Shown here: positions 7,817 through 15,111 of the stretch, piece by piece
Numbering within the stretch: the first letter of the stretch is position 1
Layout of the letters: each line of letters starts with the position of its first letter
Assembly (NCBI GenBank): GCA_036001065.1
Contig: DASYUQ010000130.1
Span: 1-35,338, forward strand
Reading direction: 5' to 3'
DNA length: 35,338 nt
Source of the DNA: Candidatus Methylomirabilota bacterium
Lineage (GTDB): Bacteria; Methylomirabilota; Methylomirabilia; Rokubacteriales; CSP1-6
Position numbers and translations under genes: made by a program
The notes under the pieces: model-generated
Told to the model about the DNA's origin: nothing
Database searches by the model: none
Seen by the model: the letters and a program-made list of their open reading frames with translations, nothing else

Positions 7817-8209
7817 ATGAATACCCTGACGTTCTATCAGACAGTCATGGACGCGAGCTCCGACCGACGGCGCGCCGAGGCGAAGCGGGCGACGGCGGCG
7901 GTCTTCCACGCCCTCCGCGACCGGCTGACACGCGAGGAGGCGGCTCAGCTCGCCGCTCAGCTCCCGCGCGAGCTGAAAGAGATCTGGCGGGCGGGGGAGC
8001 GGGCGGGGCGCACGCCGGTGAAGATGCACCGCGAGGAGTTCTACCAGCGCGTGAAGGAGGCTGGCCTTCCATCGATTCGAGAAGCGCGCTGGATGACCCT
8101 TGCGGTATTCGGTGCCCTCAAAGAGCAGCTCTCGCCCGGAGAGGCCGAGGACGTGCTCGCGCAGCTGCCCAAGGACCTCAAAGAGGTCTGGGCCGAAGCC
8201 CAGGCGTGA
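7817..8209 (+). CDS. DUF2267 family protein
   Basis: The 130-residue protein is built from two similar halves. Each has a helix A-T-A-A-V-F-H-A-L-R-D-R-L or L-A-V-F-G-A-L-K-E-Q-L, then an A-x-Q-L-P-R/K-x-L-K-E-I/V-W motif. This is the DUF2267 pattern, common beside Usp, CBS and phosphoketolase genes in stress islands; the biochemical role is unknown. It sits 20 bp after the usp stop, with GAGGAGC upstream as a possible ribosome site, and is probably the third gene of the P2 operon. Confidence 0.85.
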   Translation: MNTLTFYQTVMDASSDRRRAEAKRATAAVFHALRDRLTREEAAQLAAQLPRELKEIWRAGERAGRTPVKMHREEFYQRVKEAGLPSIREARWMTLAVFGALKEQLSPGEAEDVLAQLPKDLKEVWAEAQA

Positions 8210-8225
8210 GGTCAGGAGGAAGCGG

Positions 8226-8876
8226 ATGCTGGTCGCCGACGTCATGCAGTCGAAGCTGGTCACGGTCACGCCGCGCACCACCCTGCCCGAGGCCATCCGC
8301 CTGGTCGGCCAGCGGGGCATCCGCCACTTGCCGGTCGTCGACGGCGACCGGCTGGTTGGGATCTCTCCGACCGCGATCTCAAGCGGGCGATGGCCTCGCC
8401 CGCCACGAGCCTCGCGGCCCAGGAGCTGACCTACCTGCTGGACCGCCTGGCCGTCGAAGAGATCATGACGCGGGCGGTGATCACGATCGCGCCGACATTC
8501 CCGGTGGAGGAGGCGGCGCGGATCATGGTCCAGGAGAAGATCAGCGCGCTGCCGGTGACGGAGGGAGGTCACCTGGTCGGCATCGTCACCGAGACGGACG
8601 TGCTCGATCTGATCGTCAGAGCCATGGGGGCGGGAGAGCCCTCGAGTCGTCTCGATGTGACGCTGGGCGAGAAGCGAGCCGCGCTGGCCGAAGTCGTCCG
8701 CGCCATCGAGGGAGCTGGCGCACGCCAGCATCGTCACGCTGGCCAACCGCGACGGGTTCAAGCAAGCGATCGTCCGCATCGGGACGATCAATCCGGCACC
8801 GGCGATCCGCGCCTTCAGCGCGGCCGGGTACACGGTGCGGGATGCGCGGCCGCGGCCGGCGTCCGGCGGCGCGTGA
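8226..8876 (+). pseudogene. tandem CBS domain protein with two compensating frameshifts
   Basis: The 5' part (8226 to about 8360) encodes the first CBS half, M-L-V-A-D-V-M-Q-S-K to L-V-G-I. The frame then breaks where G-I-V-S-D-R-D-L-K-R is expected; loss of one base of a valine codon near 8363 explains it. The second CBS and linker continue in another frame to about 8720. Near 8722 the frame returns to that of the start, and the final segment A-S-I-V-T-L-A-N-R-D-G-F-K (ACT-like tail) runs to the TGA at 8876. The two breaks cancel, so the intact gene would be about 218 residues. Either a recent pseudogene or two sequence errors. AGGAGGAAGCG precedes the ATG. Last gene of the P2 operon; its 3' end overlaps the convergent acetyltransferase. 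Confidence 0.82.
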
Positions 8877-9390
8877 ACACGATCTCCACCACGCCGTCCT
8901 CGAGCGTTCGCGCCTGGATATCGGTGAAGCGCCTGAAGAGGTCCAGCATTCGGGAGTTGTCGGCCAGGACCCAGGCCCGGAAGCGGCGGATGCCGCGGGC
9001 CTCGGCGGCGCTCAGGATCTCGTGCAGGAGGACCTTCCCCAGGCCCTGGCCCTGCCAGGCGTCCTGAACGACGAACGCCACCTCGGCGGTATCCTCCCGA
9101 TCGGTGGGCTCGTAGCGCCCGACGCCGATCAGCTCGACCCCTCGTGGCCCGTCGTGCTCGGCGACCAGGGCAAGCCGTTGGCGGTAGTCGACGTTGGCCA
9201 GCATCTGCGCCCAGTCGGGCGGCAGGCGCCTCATCACGGTGAAGAACCGTTGATAAGTCGTCTGCCGGCTGAGCCGACTATGGAGGTCGATCAACCGGTC
9301 CCGATCATCGGGTCGGATGGGCCGGATGTGGACGCGGGCGCCGTCGCGGAGGGTCACCAGGCGCTCGAGCTCGCTCGGATAGTGGGGCAC
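8815..9390 (-). CDS. GNAT acetyltransferase resembling the catalytic domain of Pat/YfiQ lysine acetyltransferase
   Basis: This 191-residue protein has the GNAT acetyl-CoA loop Q-G-Q-G-L-G near residue 115. The N-terminal part (R-P-I-R-P-D-D ... Y-Q-R-F-F ... V-D-Y-R-Q-R-L-A-L-V-A) resembles the C-terminal catalytic domain of Pat-type protein acetyltransferases, which acetylate and switch off acyl-CoA synthetases. Here it stands alone without the fused acyl-CoA-synthetase-like part. A minus-strand sigma-54 promoter at 9529-9514 could drive it with a leader of about 110 nt. The neighbouring acetate kinase, phosphoketolase and acyl-CoA synthetase fragment make control of acetyl metabolism a reasonable role. 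The last 62 bp overlap the convergent CBS gene. Confidence 0.82.
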   Translation of the reverse strand: MPHYPSELERLVTLRDGARVHIRPIRPDDRDRLIDLHSRLSRQTTYQRFFTVMRRLPPDWAQMLANVDYRQRLALVAEHDGPRGVELIGVGRYEPTDREDTAEVAFVVQDAWQGQGLGKVLLHEILSAAEARGIRRFRAWVLADNSRMLDLFRRFTDIQARTLEDGVVEIVFTRRRTPAAAAHPAPCTRPR

Positions 9391-9400
9391 GGAACTCCCA
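9383..9400 (+). promoter_or_regulatory. candidate enhancer (UAS) for the NtrC-type regulator, site 2
   Basis: TGGGGC-N6-CTCCCA begins exactly 90 bp before the -24 box of P3, the same distance as at P1. It overlaps the first codons of the acetyltransferase gene on the other strand, so regulator binding might also affect that gene. Confidence 0.5.
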
Positions 9401-9472
9401 GCGGCGGCATCGGGTCCCCACCACCCGGGCTGACCCGCCTCGGCTAAACCACCGATATGTCGCGGGGCATGG

Positions 9473-9488
9473 TGGCATCTGCCTTGCT
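9473..9488 (+). promoter_or_regulatory. sigma-54 promoter P3 (cytochrome c-ackA-xfp operon)
   Basis: TGGCAT-CTGCC-TTGCT, with GG at 9474-9475 and GC at 9486-9487. The transcript should start near 9499. This rules out the longer cytochrome reading frame from 9457 and supports the GTG start at 9535. Confidence 0.85.
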
Positions 9489-9513
9489 CGCATTCATACC
9501 GACGCGTATCTTA

Positions 9514-9529
9514 CGCAACGGCGGTGCCA
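9514..9529 (-). promoter_or_regulatory. sigma-54 promoter P7 facing left (acetyltransferase)
   Basis: On the minus strand TGGCAC (9529-9524)-CGCCG-TTGCG (9518-9514) is a perfect -24/-12 element with GG-N10-GC. Its start near 9503 would give a leader of about 113 nt for the acetyltransferase beginning at 9390. It faces P3 head-on, with predicted starts only a few bases apart. No enhancer dyad was found at the expected distance. Confidence 0.7.
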
Positions 9530-9534
9530 AACCC

Positions 9535-9864
9535 GTGAGAGAACGGCTACGAAGTAAGAGACTCGCGCTCGCGCTGCTCCTCATCGCCGCCGCTCCCGCT
9601 TCCGCCCAGGAGCGCAGTGCACTGGCAGCGAAGGGGGAGCGACTCTTCACCGCGCAGGGCTGCCACGGCTGCCACACCGTGGGCAAGTTCGGCACCCCGA
9701 TCGGTCCCGATCTCTCGCGCCTGGGCGCCAAATACTCGGAGGCGTTTCTCATGAAGTGGCTGAGCGATCCCGAGGCCCAGCGCCCGAACGCCCACATGCC
9801 GAAGCTGGAGTTGGATCCCGCCGAGGTCGACGCTCTCGCGGCGTATCTCACCACGCTTCGATGA
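9535..9864 (+). CDS. exported small monoheme cytochrome c
   Basis: From the GTG at 9535 the protein has 109 residues: a basic start, a hydrophobic core A-L-A-L-L-L-I-A-A-A and a likely signal-peptidase site after A-S-A. The heme-binding site C-H-G-C-H follows about residue 45, and an axial methionine is likely in N-A-H-M-P-K. It ends in L-A-A-Y-L-T-T-L, typical of class I cytochromes c. It acts outside the cytoplasmic membrane as an electron carrier. The earlier in-frame ATG at 9457 lies upstream of the sigma-54 promoter and is rejected. The stop overlaps the acetate kinase start (ATGA). Confidence 0.88.
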   Translation: MRERLRSKRLALALLLIAAAPASAQERSALAAKGERLFTAQGCHGCHTVGKFGTPIGPDLSRLGAKYSEAFLMKWLSDPEAQRPNAHMPKLELDPAEVDALAAYLTTLR

Positions 9865-11075
9865 TCGTCCTCGTCCTCAACTGCGGCAGCTCGTCGGTGA
9901 AGTTCCAGGTGATCGCCTCTCAGCATGCGCAGCGGTCAACGCGGCTCGGCGGCGGCAAGATCGAGCGGATCGGCGAGCACTCCACGCTCACCTTCCAGGC
10001 GGAGGGCCAGCCCGAGCATCGCAGCGGCGAGCCCATCGCCGATCACGAGGCCGCCGTCCACCGGGTGATCGAGTGGGCGACCGGCTCCGGCCTTCCCCGG
10101 GTGGAGGCTGTCGGCCATCGGGTCGTGCACGGCGGCGAGGGCTTCACGGGCCCGGCGGTCGTCGTCGACGACGTCATCGCCGCCATCGAAGCGCTGGAGC
10201 CCCTGGCGCCGCTGCACAACGCGCCGGCCCTGGCGGGCATCCGCGCGAGCCGGGCGCTGCTGGGTCCGGGCGTGCCGATGGTGGCCGTCTTCGATACGGC
10301 CTTTCACACGACGCTGCCCGAGCGCGCCGCCCGCTACGCGATTCCCTACGAGATGTCGCTCCGCCATCGTATCCGGCGTTACGGCTTTCACGGCATCGCC
10401 TACCGCTCCGTCCTCGACCGCTATGGGCAGGTGACAGGGACGCCGCCGAGCCAGGCGCGCATCATTGTGCTGCATCTCGGCAATGGAGCCTCGGTGGCGG
10501 CGATCGAGCGGGGGCGGTCGATCGACACCTCGATGGGCTTCACGCCGCTGGAGGGCCTGGTCATGGGCACGCGCGCCGGCGATCTCGATCCGGCCCTGGT
10601 GCCGTACCTCGCCGCCCAGGAGGAGATGTCGGCCGCCGAGGTCGTCGCCCGGCTGAACCAGCACTCCGGCCTCCTTGGCGTATCCGGCGTGAGTGGCGAC
10701 ATGCGCGACCTGCTCGAGCGCGAGGGCGAGGACCCGCGGGCGCGCCTGGCGGTGGACATGTTCTGCTACCGCGCGCGCAAGTACCTCGGCGCCTATCTGG
10801 CCGTCCTGGGCCGGCCCGACGCGATCGTCTTCAGCGGTGGCATCGGCGAGCGCGCGCCCGCCGTCCGTGCGCGCATCTGCGCGGGGCTCGAGTGGTTCGG
10901 TCTGGCGCTGGACCACGAACGGAACGAACGCACGGTGGGTGAGGTGGGGCGCATCAGCGGCGTGGGAACACGCGTGTCGGTCTGGGTGATCCCGGCCGAC
11001 GAGGAGCTGGTCATCGCGGAGGATGCCCTGGCCTGCCTGACGGCCGCCGGCCCCAGCGCCCGGAGCATGGCGTGA
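9861..11075 (+). CDS. ackA: acetate kinase
   Basis: This 404-residue enzyme catalyses acetyl phosphate + ADP to acetate + ATP. Signatures are all present: N-terminal L-N-C-G-S-S-S-V-K-F, H-R-V-V-H-G-G, the catalytic-aspartate segment V-F-D-T-A-F-H, R-R-Y-G-F-H-G, L-G-N-G-A-S, T-P-L-E-G-L-V-M-G-T-R and F-S-G-G-I-G-E. Full length for the family. ATGA overlap with the cytochrome stop and GTGA overlap with phosphoketolase show one operon under P3. Together with phosphoketolase it gives substrate-level ATP from sugar phosphates. Confidence 0.97.
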   Translation: MIVLVLNCGSSSVKFQVIASQHAQRSTRLGGGKIERIGEHSTLTFQAEGQPEHRSGEPIADHEAAVHRVIEWATGSGLPRVEAVGHRVVHGGEGFTGPAVVVDDVIAAIEALEPLAPLHNAPALAGIRASRALLGPGVPMVAVFDTAFHTTLPERAARYAIPYEMSLRHRIRRYGFHGIAYRSVLDRYGQVTGTPPSQARIIVLHLGNGASVAAIERGRSIDTSMGFTPLEGLVMGTRAGDLDPALVPYLAAQEEMSAAEVVARLNQHSGLLGVSGVSGDMRDLLEREGEDPRARLAVDMFCYRARKYLGAYLAVLGRPDAIVFSGGIGERAPAVRARICAGLEWFGLALDHERNERTVGEVGRISGVGTRVSVWVIPADEELVIAEDALACLTAAGPSARSMA

Positions 11076-13516
11076 GCGTCGCCGGGGACCGCGTTCACGA
11101 CGACGAGGGCGATGCCGCCTTCGCGCGGTGGGCCGCCGGCTACGGTCGGATCCGCCACACGCCGGCCACGAAGGCGAGGGTCCGGGCCATGGTCGATGCG
11201 CTGGCCACCGCCGGCGTCCGCGGTGACGGCCAGCCCGTGTTCGAGGTTCTCGCCGCCGCCGACTGGATCGCCAGCGCTGGAATGTGGCTGGTCGTCCACG
11301 AGACCTATGCGCGCTCCGTCTATCTGGACGGCCGCCGGCTGGGGCCGGAGGACTTCAAGCCCGCGCCCGAAGGCCACACGGGCGGCGCCCTCAACATGGT
11401 GCCGGCCTATACCGGCTACATGGCCATCAACGCGCTCACCGGGATCACTCGGGCCTGGCTCATGGGTCAGGGCCACTGCGTCGCCGCCGTCGACTCCGTG
11501 AATCTCCTGCTCGGCAACATGACGGCCGCCCATGCCGAGCGCTACGGCCTCACCGACGAAGGCCTGACGCGCTACGTGCGCGACTTCTATTCCTACCGCT
11601 TGGGGGCCGACGGCCGGCCGGACTCGCCGCTCGGCAGCCACGTCAACGCCCACACGGCGGGGGGCCTGGCCGAGGGCGGCTATCTCGGGTGCGTGGAGCT
11701 CCAGTGGGTGCACATGCCGCTGCCCGGCGAGCGCCTGGTCGTCTTCCTCTCCGACGGGGCCTTCGAGGAGCAGCGCGGCAGCGACTGGGCGCCGCGCTGG
11801 TGGCGCGCCGAGGACTCGGGGCTGGTGGCGCCGATCATGATCGCCAACGGCCGGCGCATCGACCAGCGCACGACCATGGCTCAGCAGGGCGGCGTGAGCT
11901 GGATGCTCCGGCATCTCCGGCTCAACGGCTTCGATCCGTTCGTCTTCGACGGGCGGGATCCCGCCGCCTTCGTCTGGGCGATCTTCGAGATCGAGCGCCG
12001 GCTGGAGGCGGCGGCGGCCACGGTCAGGGTCGGGCGAGCCCAGTATCCCGTGCGCCTTCCCTACGGCATCGCCGTCGCCCCTAAAGGCGCGGGCTTCTAC
12101 GGCGCCGGGACGAACCTCGCCCACAACCTGCCGCTGGGGACGAACCCCCACGTCGACCCGGTCGCCGCCCGGCGCTTCAACGAGCACGCGCGCAAGCTCT
12201 GGGTGAGCGCGCTCGATCTCCGGGACGCGGCCGCGGCGCTCACGCATCACGAAGGCTCGAGACGTCCGCCGGAGCGCGACCACGCGCTGGCCAGGCGCCG
12301 CGTGAACCTCGAGAAATGGCCCGACCCGGTCTTCCGGCCGGTGCCGGCCGATCGCCGCGACCACTCCCGCTGGACGACGTCCTCCCCGATGGCGGCCGTG
12401 GACGACGGCTTCCTCGCCATCGTCCGCGCCAATCCGCGCCTGCGGCCACGGGTGGGGAATCCCGACGAGATGCGCAGCAACCGCATGCAGCGGACCCTCG
12501 ACGCGCTGAAGTTCCGGGTGACGCAGCCCGAGGAGGGGATTCCCGAGGCTCTCGACGGGAAGGTGATCACGGCGCTGAACGAGGAGGCGGTCGCCTCAGC
12601 CGCCCTGGGCAACAAGGGCGGGATCAACCTCATCGTCACCTACGAGGCGTTCGGCCCGAAGATGCACGGCGTGGTCCGCCAGGAGATCATCTTCGCCGAT
12701 CAGCTCAATGCGGTCGGCCTGCCACCGGGCTGGCTCTCCATACCGCTCGTGCTGACCTCCCACACCTGGGAGAACGCCAAGAACGAGCGCTCTCACCAGG
12801 ATCCCGCGCTGGCCGAGGCGCTCCTGGGCGAGCCGGCTGACGTGTCGCGGGTGCTGTTCCCCGCGGATCACAACAGCGCCGTCGCGGTGATGGAGGCTGT
12901 CTATCGCACGCACGGGCAGATCTGGACGCTCGTCGTTGCCAAGGGCGGGAGCCTTCCGGATCTGTTCACGCCGGGCGAGGCTGGCGCCCTGCTGCGCGAT
13001 GGCGCCATCCGGCTCGACTGGGCCGGCCACCGCCCGGACGAGGCCCGCGTGATCTTGACCGCCGTCGGCGGCTACCAGCTCGTGGACGTCGTGAAAGCGT
13101 CTGCGCGGCTCACTGAGCGCGGCGTCGAACACACCGTGATTTACATGCTCGAGCCCGGCCGCTTCCGGGCGCCCCGCGGCGAGCGAGAAGAGCGCCACCT
13201 GGCCTCAGCGGAGATCATCCGGCGCCTCTATCCCGCGGCGGTGACCGCCCGGATCTTCCTCACCCACACCCGTCCCGAACCCTTGCTGGGGATGCTGGCG
13301 CCTCTCCACACGGGACCCCACACGCTCGCCCTCGGCTTCGGGAGCCAGGGGGGAACGCTGAGCGTGGGGGGCCTGCTCTTCGTGAACCGCGCCACCTGGG
13401 CCCACTGCCTCGACGCCGTCTCCTCCCTCGTGGGACTCGAGCGCGCCGATCTGCTGACGCCCGAGGAGATCGAGGCCCTGGACCATCGCGTGGCCCCAGA
13501 GGGGATCATCATCTGA
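11072..13516 (+). CDS. xfp: phosphoketolase (xylulose-5-phosphate/fructose-6-phosphate type)
   Basis: The 814-residue thiamine-diphosphate enzyme splits xylulose-5-P (and often fructose-6-P) with phosphate to acetyl phosphate plus glyceraldehyde-3-P (or erythrose-4-P). Family landmarks: E-G-H-T-G-G-A-L-N-M-V-P-A-Y, the catalytic-loop segment G-S-H-V-N-A-H-T, the diphosphate site S-D-G-A-F-E-E-Q-R-G-S-D-W, then P-I-M-I-A-N-G-R-R-I-D and a C-terminal E-x-x-H-L-A region. Length is normal. The GTG start overlaps the ackA stop (GTGA). Pairing with acetate kinase lets the cell make ATP without respiration. Confidence 0.95.
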   Translation: MSVAGDRVHDDEGDAAFARWAAGYGRIRHTPATKARVRAMVDALATAGVRGDGQPVFEVLAAADWIASAGMWLVVHETYARSVYLDGRRLGPEDFKPAPEGHTGGALNMVPAYTGYMAINALTGITRAWLMGQGHCVAAVDSVNLLLGNMTAAHAERYGLTDEGLTRYVRDFYSYRLGADGRPDSPLGSHVNAHTAGGLAEGGYLGCVELQWVHMPLPGERLVVFLSDGAFEEQRGSDWAPRWWRAEDSGLVAPIMIANGRRIDQRTTMAQQGGVSWMLRHLRLNGFDPFVFDGRDPAAFVWAIFEIERRLEAAAATVRVGRAQYPVRLPYGIAVAPKGAGFYGAGTNLAHNLPLGTNPHVDPVAARRFNEHARKLWVSALDLRDAAAALTHHEGSRRPPERDHALARRRVNLEKWPDPVFRPVPADRRDHSRWTTSSPMAAVDDGFLAIVRANPRLRPRVGNPDEMRSNRMQRTLDALKFRVTQPEEGIPEALDGKVITALNEEAVASAALGNKGGINLIVTYEAFGPKMHGVVRQEIIFADQLNAVGLPPGWLSIPLVLTSHTWENAKNERSHQDPALAEALLGEPADVSRVLFPADHNSAVAVMEAVYRTHGQIWTLVVAKGGSLPDLFTPGEAGALLRDGAIRLDWAGHRPDEARVILTAVGGYQLVDVVKASARLTERGVEHTVIYMLEPGRFRAPRGEREERHLASAEIIRRLYPAAVTARIFLTHTRPEPLLGMLAPLHTGPHTLALGFGSQGGTLSVGGLLFVNRATWAHCLDAVSSLVGLERADLLTPEEIEALDHRVAPEGIII

Positions 13517-13560
13517 CCCTGGCCGCGCCGCCGCGCCGGGTGCGGAGGGAGTGTCCCGGC

Positions 13561-13578
13561 TGTGGTGAGTGTGCCCCA
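13561..13578 (+). promoter_or_regulatory. candidate enhancer (UAS) for the NtrC-type regulator, site 3
   Basis: TGTGGT-N6-GCCCCA starts 101 bp before the -24 box at 13662, about one helical turn further away than the 90 bp at P1 and P3. The right half-site is exact and the left matches 4 of 6. Confidence 0.4.
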
Positions 13579-13661
13579 GCCGGGCCCGGAGACCTCGCTG
13601 CCGGCGGCGCTGGAATGTGCGGCGGTTCGCGACGTTGCGCGGTGCTCCCGCCCCGCGGAGA

Positions 13662-13677
13662 TGGCACTCGGCGTGCA
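13662..13677 (+). promoter_or_regulatory. weaker sigma-54 promoter P4 (DUF5676-SHOCT gene)
   Basis: TGGCAC-TCGGC-GTGCA keeps GG-N10-GC (13663-13664, 13675-13676) but has G for the first T of the -12 box. The gene starts about 230 nt downstream of the predicted start, a longer leader than at the other sites, so this is less certain. Confidence 0.45.
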
Positions 13678-13915
13678 CTCATCCGTCGGCAGATGAGCTG
13701 AATACGGCCCGCATCACTCCTCTAGTACCCGGGCTCGGCACGATCGCGTTGGTTGAGACCTTCTGAGCGCGGCGGGCGAAGTCCGCGCGCGCGGGGAGGG
13801 GGCCACTTTGTCGGTCGCGGCTGCGGCCGGCATCGCCATGGGCCGCCAGCGGAGCAGCCGCGACCATGAGACGCCACGTAGCAGGGGCCATCAGGCCCCA
13901 GAGGAGGGTGGGCCC

Positions 13916-14518
13916 ATGCTGAACTGGAAGGTCGTTAGCCAGAGTCTCGCGAGCTTCACCGCGATCAGCTTCGTGCTCTGTATCGGCTACGGGCTCCTTG
14001 CCCCGGCGACGTTTCATGCGGCGTGGCTGCTGGAAGCCGTCCTGCCCGGCTTCAAGTGGCTGAGCGTCGGAAGCTTCGTGCTCGGGCTGATCGAGACCAC
14101 GCTCTACGGCGCCTACGCCGGCGCCGTCTACTCGGCGCTCCACAATTACTTCGCGCGGCGAGCGCACCGTGACGCCGCGCTGCGTTCACTCCGACCAGGG
14201 GCCGCTGCCGTCGTCATCCTCACCGTCCTGGCCGGCTCCCTCGCGCCCGCGGTCTGGGCGCAGGAGCGGCCCTATGAGTGGGGATGGGGAATGCACCCGA
14301 TGTGGTGGGTGGGGAGCGCATGGGGGATCGGAATGATGCTGCTGATGCTGCTGTTCTGGGGGCTGGCGGTTACCGGCATCGTGCTGGGTGTCCGCTTGCT
14401 CCTCAAGCCGGGGATCGAGTCGCGGCCCGATTCGGCGCTCGAGATCCTCCGCCAGCGGTACGCGCGCGGGGAGATCGACCGGGAGGAGTTCGAAGCCAGG
14501 AAGCGCGACCTGCGCTGA
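13916..14518 (+). CDS. membrane protein: DUF5676-like half fused to a SHOCT-domain half
   Basis: The 200-residue protein starts M-L-N-W-K-V-V-S-Q-S-L-A-S-F with two hydrophobic segments (about 12-32 and 40-68), like DUF5676 small membrane proteins. A second hydrophobic stretch resembling a signal peptide (A-A-A-V-V-I-L-T-V-L-A-G ... V-W-A-Q-E) follows, then an M-H-P-M-W-W-V-G segment, another membrane helix (about 141-163) and a terminal SHOCT motif (A-L-E-I-L-R-Q-R-Y-A-R-G-E-I ... E-F). These two parts are usually separate small genes, so this looks like a fusion. GGAGGG upstream fixes the ATG. SHOCT helices mediate oligomerisation; the function is unknown. Confidence 0.75.
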   Translation: MLNWKVVSQSLASFTAISFVLCIGYGLLAPATFHAAWLLEAVLPGFKWLSVGSFVLGLIETTLYGAYAGAVYSALHNYFARRAHRDAALRSLRPGAAAVVILTVLAGSLAPAVWAQERPYEWGWGMHPMWWVGSAWGIGMMLLMLLFWGLAVTGIVLGVRLLLKPGIESRPDSALEILRQRYARGEIDREEFEARKRDLR

Positions 14519-14588
14519 GTCTGGTCGAGCTCGGTGGCTGAAGACGTCGACGAGGGTCGCGAGCACCGGCCGGGAGGCCGACACAGCC

Positions 14589-14606
14589 TGGGGCGCCGAC
14601 GCCCCA
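14589..14606 (+). promoter_or_regulatory. candidate enhancer (UAS) for the NtrC-type regulator, site 4 (perfect palindrome)
   Basis: TGGGGC-N6-GCCCCA is a perfect 6-bp dyad, extended to eight pairs in CTGGGGCG-CCGA-CGCCCCAG (14588-14607). It begins 88 bp before the -24 box of P5. As a hairpin it could be taken for a terminator of the upstream gene, but there is no T run, and variants recur at the same distance at P1, P3 and P4. Confidence 0.6.
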
Positions 14607-14676
14607 GACGCGCGTCCCCGCCTCTCTCCGGCGCGGGAGCCTGCCCGTAAGCCCTCGTCATCCCGCCACTCCTCCC

Positions 14677-14692
14677 TGGCATCGCTGTTGCT
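14677..14692 (+). promoter_or_regulatory. sigma-54 promoter P5 (DUF6335-usp-acyl-CoA synthetase-ATPase operon)
   Basis: TGGCAT-CGCTG-TTGCT, with GG at 14678-14679 and GC at 14690-14691. The start near 14703 leaves a leader of about 16 nt holding the GGGAGGA ribosome site for the ATG at 14719. Confidence 0.85.
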
Positions 14693-14718
14693 GCTCACGC
14701 TGCAGAAGGGAGGAAGCG

Positions 14719-15111
14719 ATGGCCATGCGGGTCAGACGAGGCACGCGGAGGCGGGGAACGAGGGTGCATCGCCGGGCGCGAGGGCCGGTCCCTGCGTCGC
14801 GCGCTCCGGCCGATGTGGGCGGCGAAACCGTGAAGCTCCTGGACGAGCGGATCAGCCACCATGAAGTGAGTCCCGCGCTCAGCGGCGGCGATGTCGACGC
14901 CGACTGGCAGGGCGCGCTCAGCACGGGGGAAGAGGCGGTCGGCGGCAGCGTGGCCACGCCTGATCAGGACGTCGTCGACGAGTTCGGCCGTGCCCTCGGC
15001 GTGGAGCAGCCTGCCGACGCCGAGGTGCACACCTCCGAGGAAATCTTGAAGGCGCGCGACCGTCACTACTGGCGCCTCGAACGGCGCGCCGCCGACGAGG
15101 ACGGTCCGTGA
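14719..15111 (+). CDS. DUF6335 family protein
   Basis: This 130-residue protein has a basic N-terminal stretch and then the DUF6335-type core: D-V-D-A-D-W-Q-G-A, G-E-E-A-V-G-G, T-P-D-Q-D-V-V-D-E-F-G-R-A-L-G, and a terminal K-A-R-D-R-H-Y-W-R-L-E. Such small soluble proteins are found next to Usp genes; no activity is known. GGGAGGA ends 5 nt before the ATG. First gene behind sigma-54 promoter P5; its stop overlaps the next usp start (GTGA). Confidence 0.78.
   Translation: MAMRVRRGTRRRGTRVHRRARGPVPASRAPADVGGETVKLLDERISHHEVSPALSGGDVDADWQGALSTGEEAVGGSVATPDQDVVDEFGRALGVEQPADAEVHTSEEILKARDRHYWRLERRAADEDGP

Larger units (their letters stand above)
13517..13915. other. 399-bp intergenic region with a regulatory dyad and a weak sigma-54 box
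   Basis: No credible gene is seen; a 65-codon frame at 13569 has no family signature or ribosome site. An inverted repeat CCCGGCTG (13555-13562) / CAGCCGGG (13577-13584) could form a hairpin after xfp but lacks a T run. It overlaps the enhancer-like dyad at 13561. A weaker sigma-54 element lies at 13662. The rest shows nothing I can name. Confidence 0.6.

Noticed and set aside
9457-9534. Longer cytochrome c start at the ATG at 9457
   Set aside because: It would add a segment before the signal peptide and lies upstream of the sigma-54 promoter and its predicted transcript start.
13569-13766. Small 65-codon gene in the gap after phosphoketolase
   Set aside because: No ribosome site or family signature, arginine-rich shadow-like composition, and it overlaps the regulatory elements.
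14588-14607. Perfect palindrome read as an intrinsic terminator of the SHOCT gene
   Set aside because: No T run follows, and related dyads recur at the same distance from other sigma-54 promoters, so an enhancer site is the better reading.
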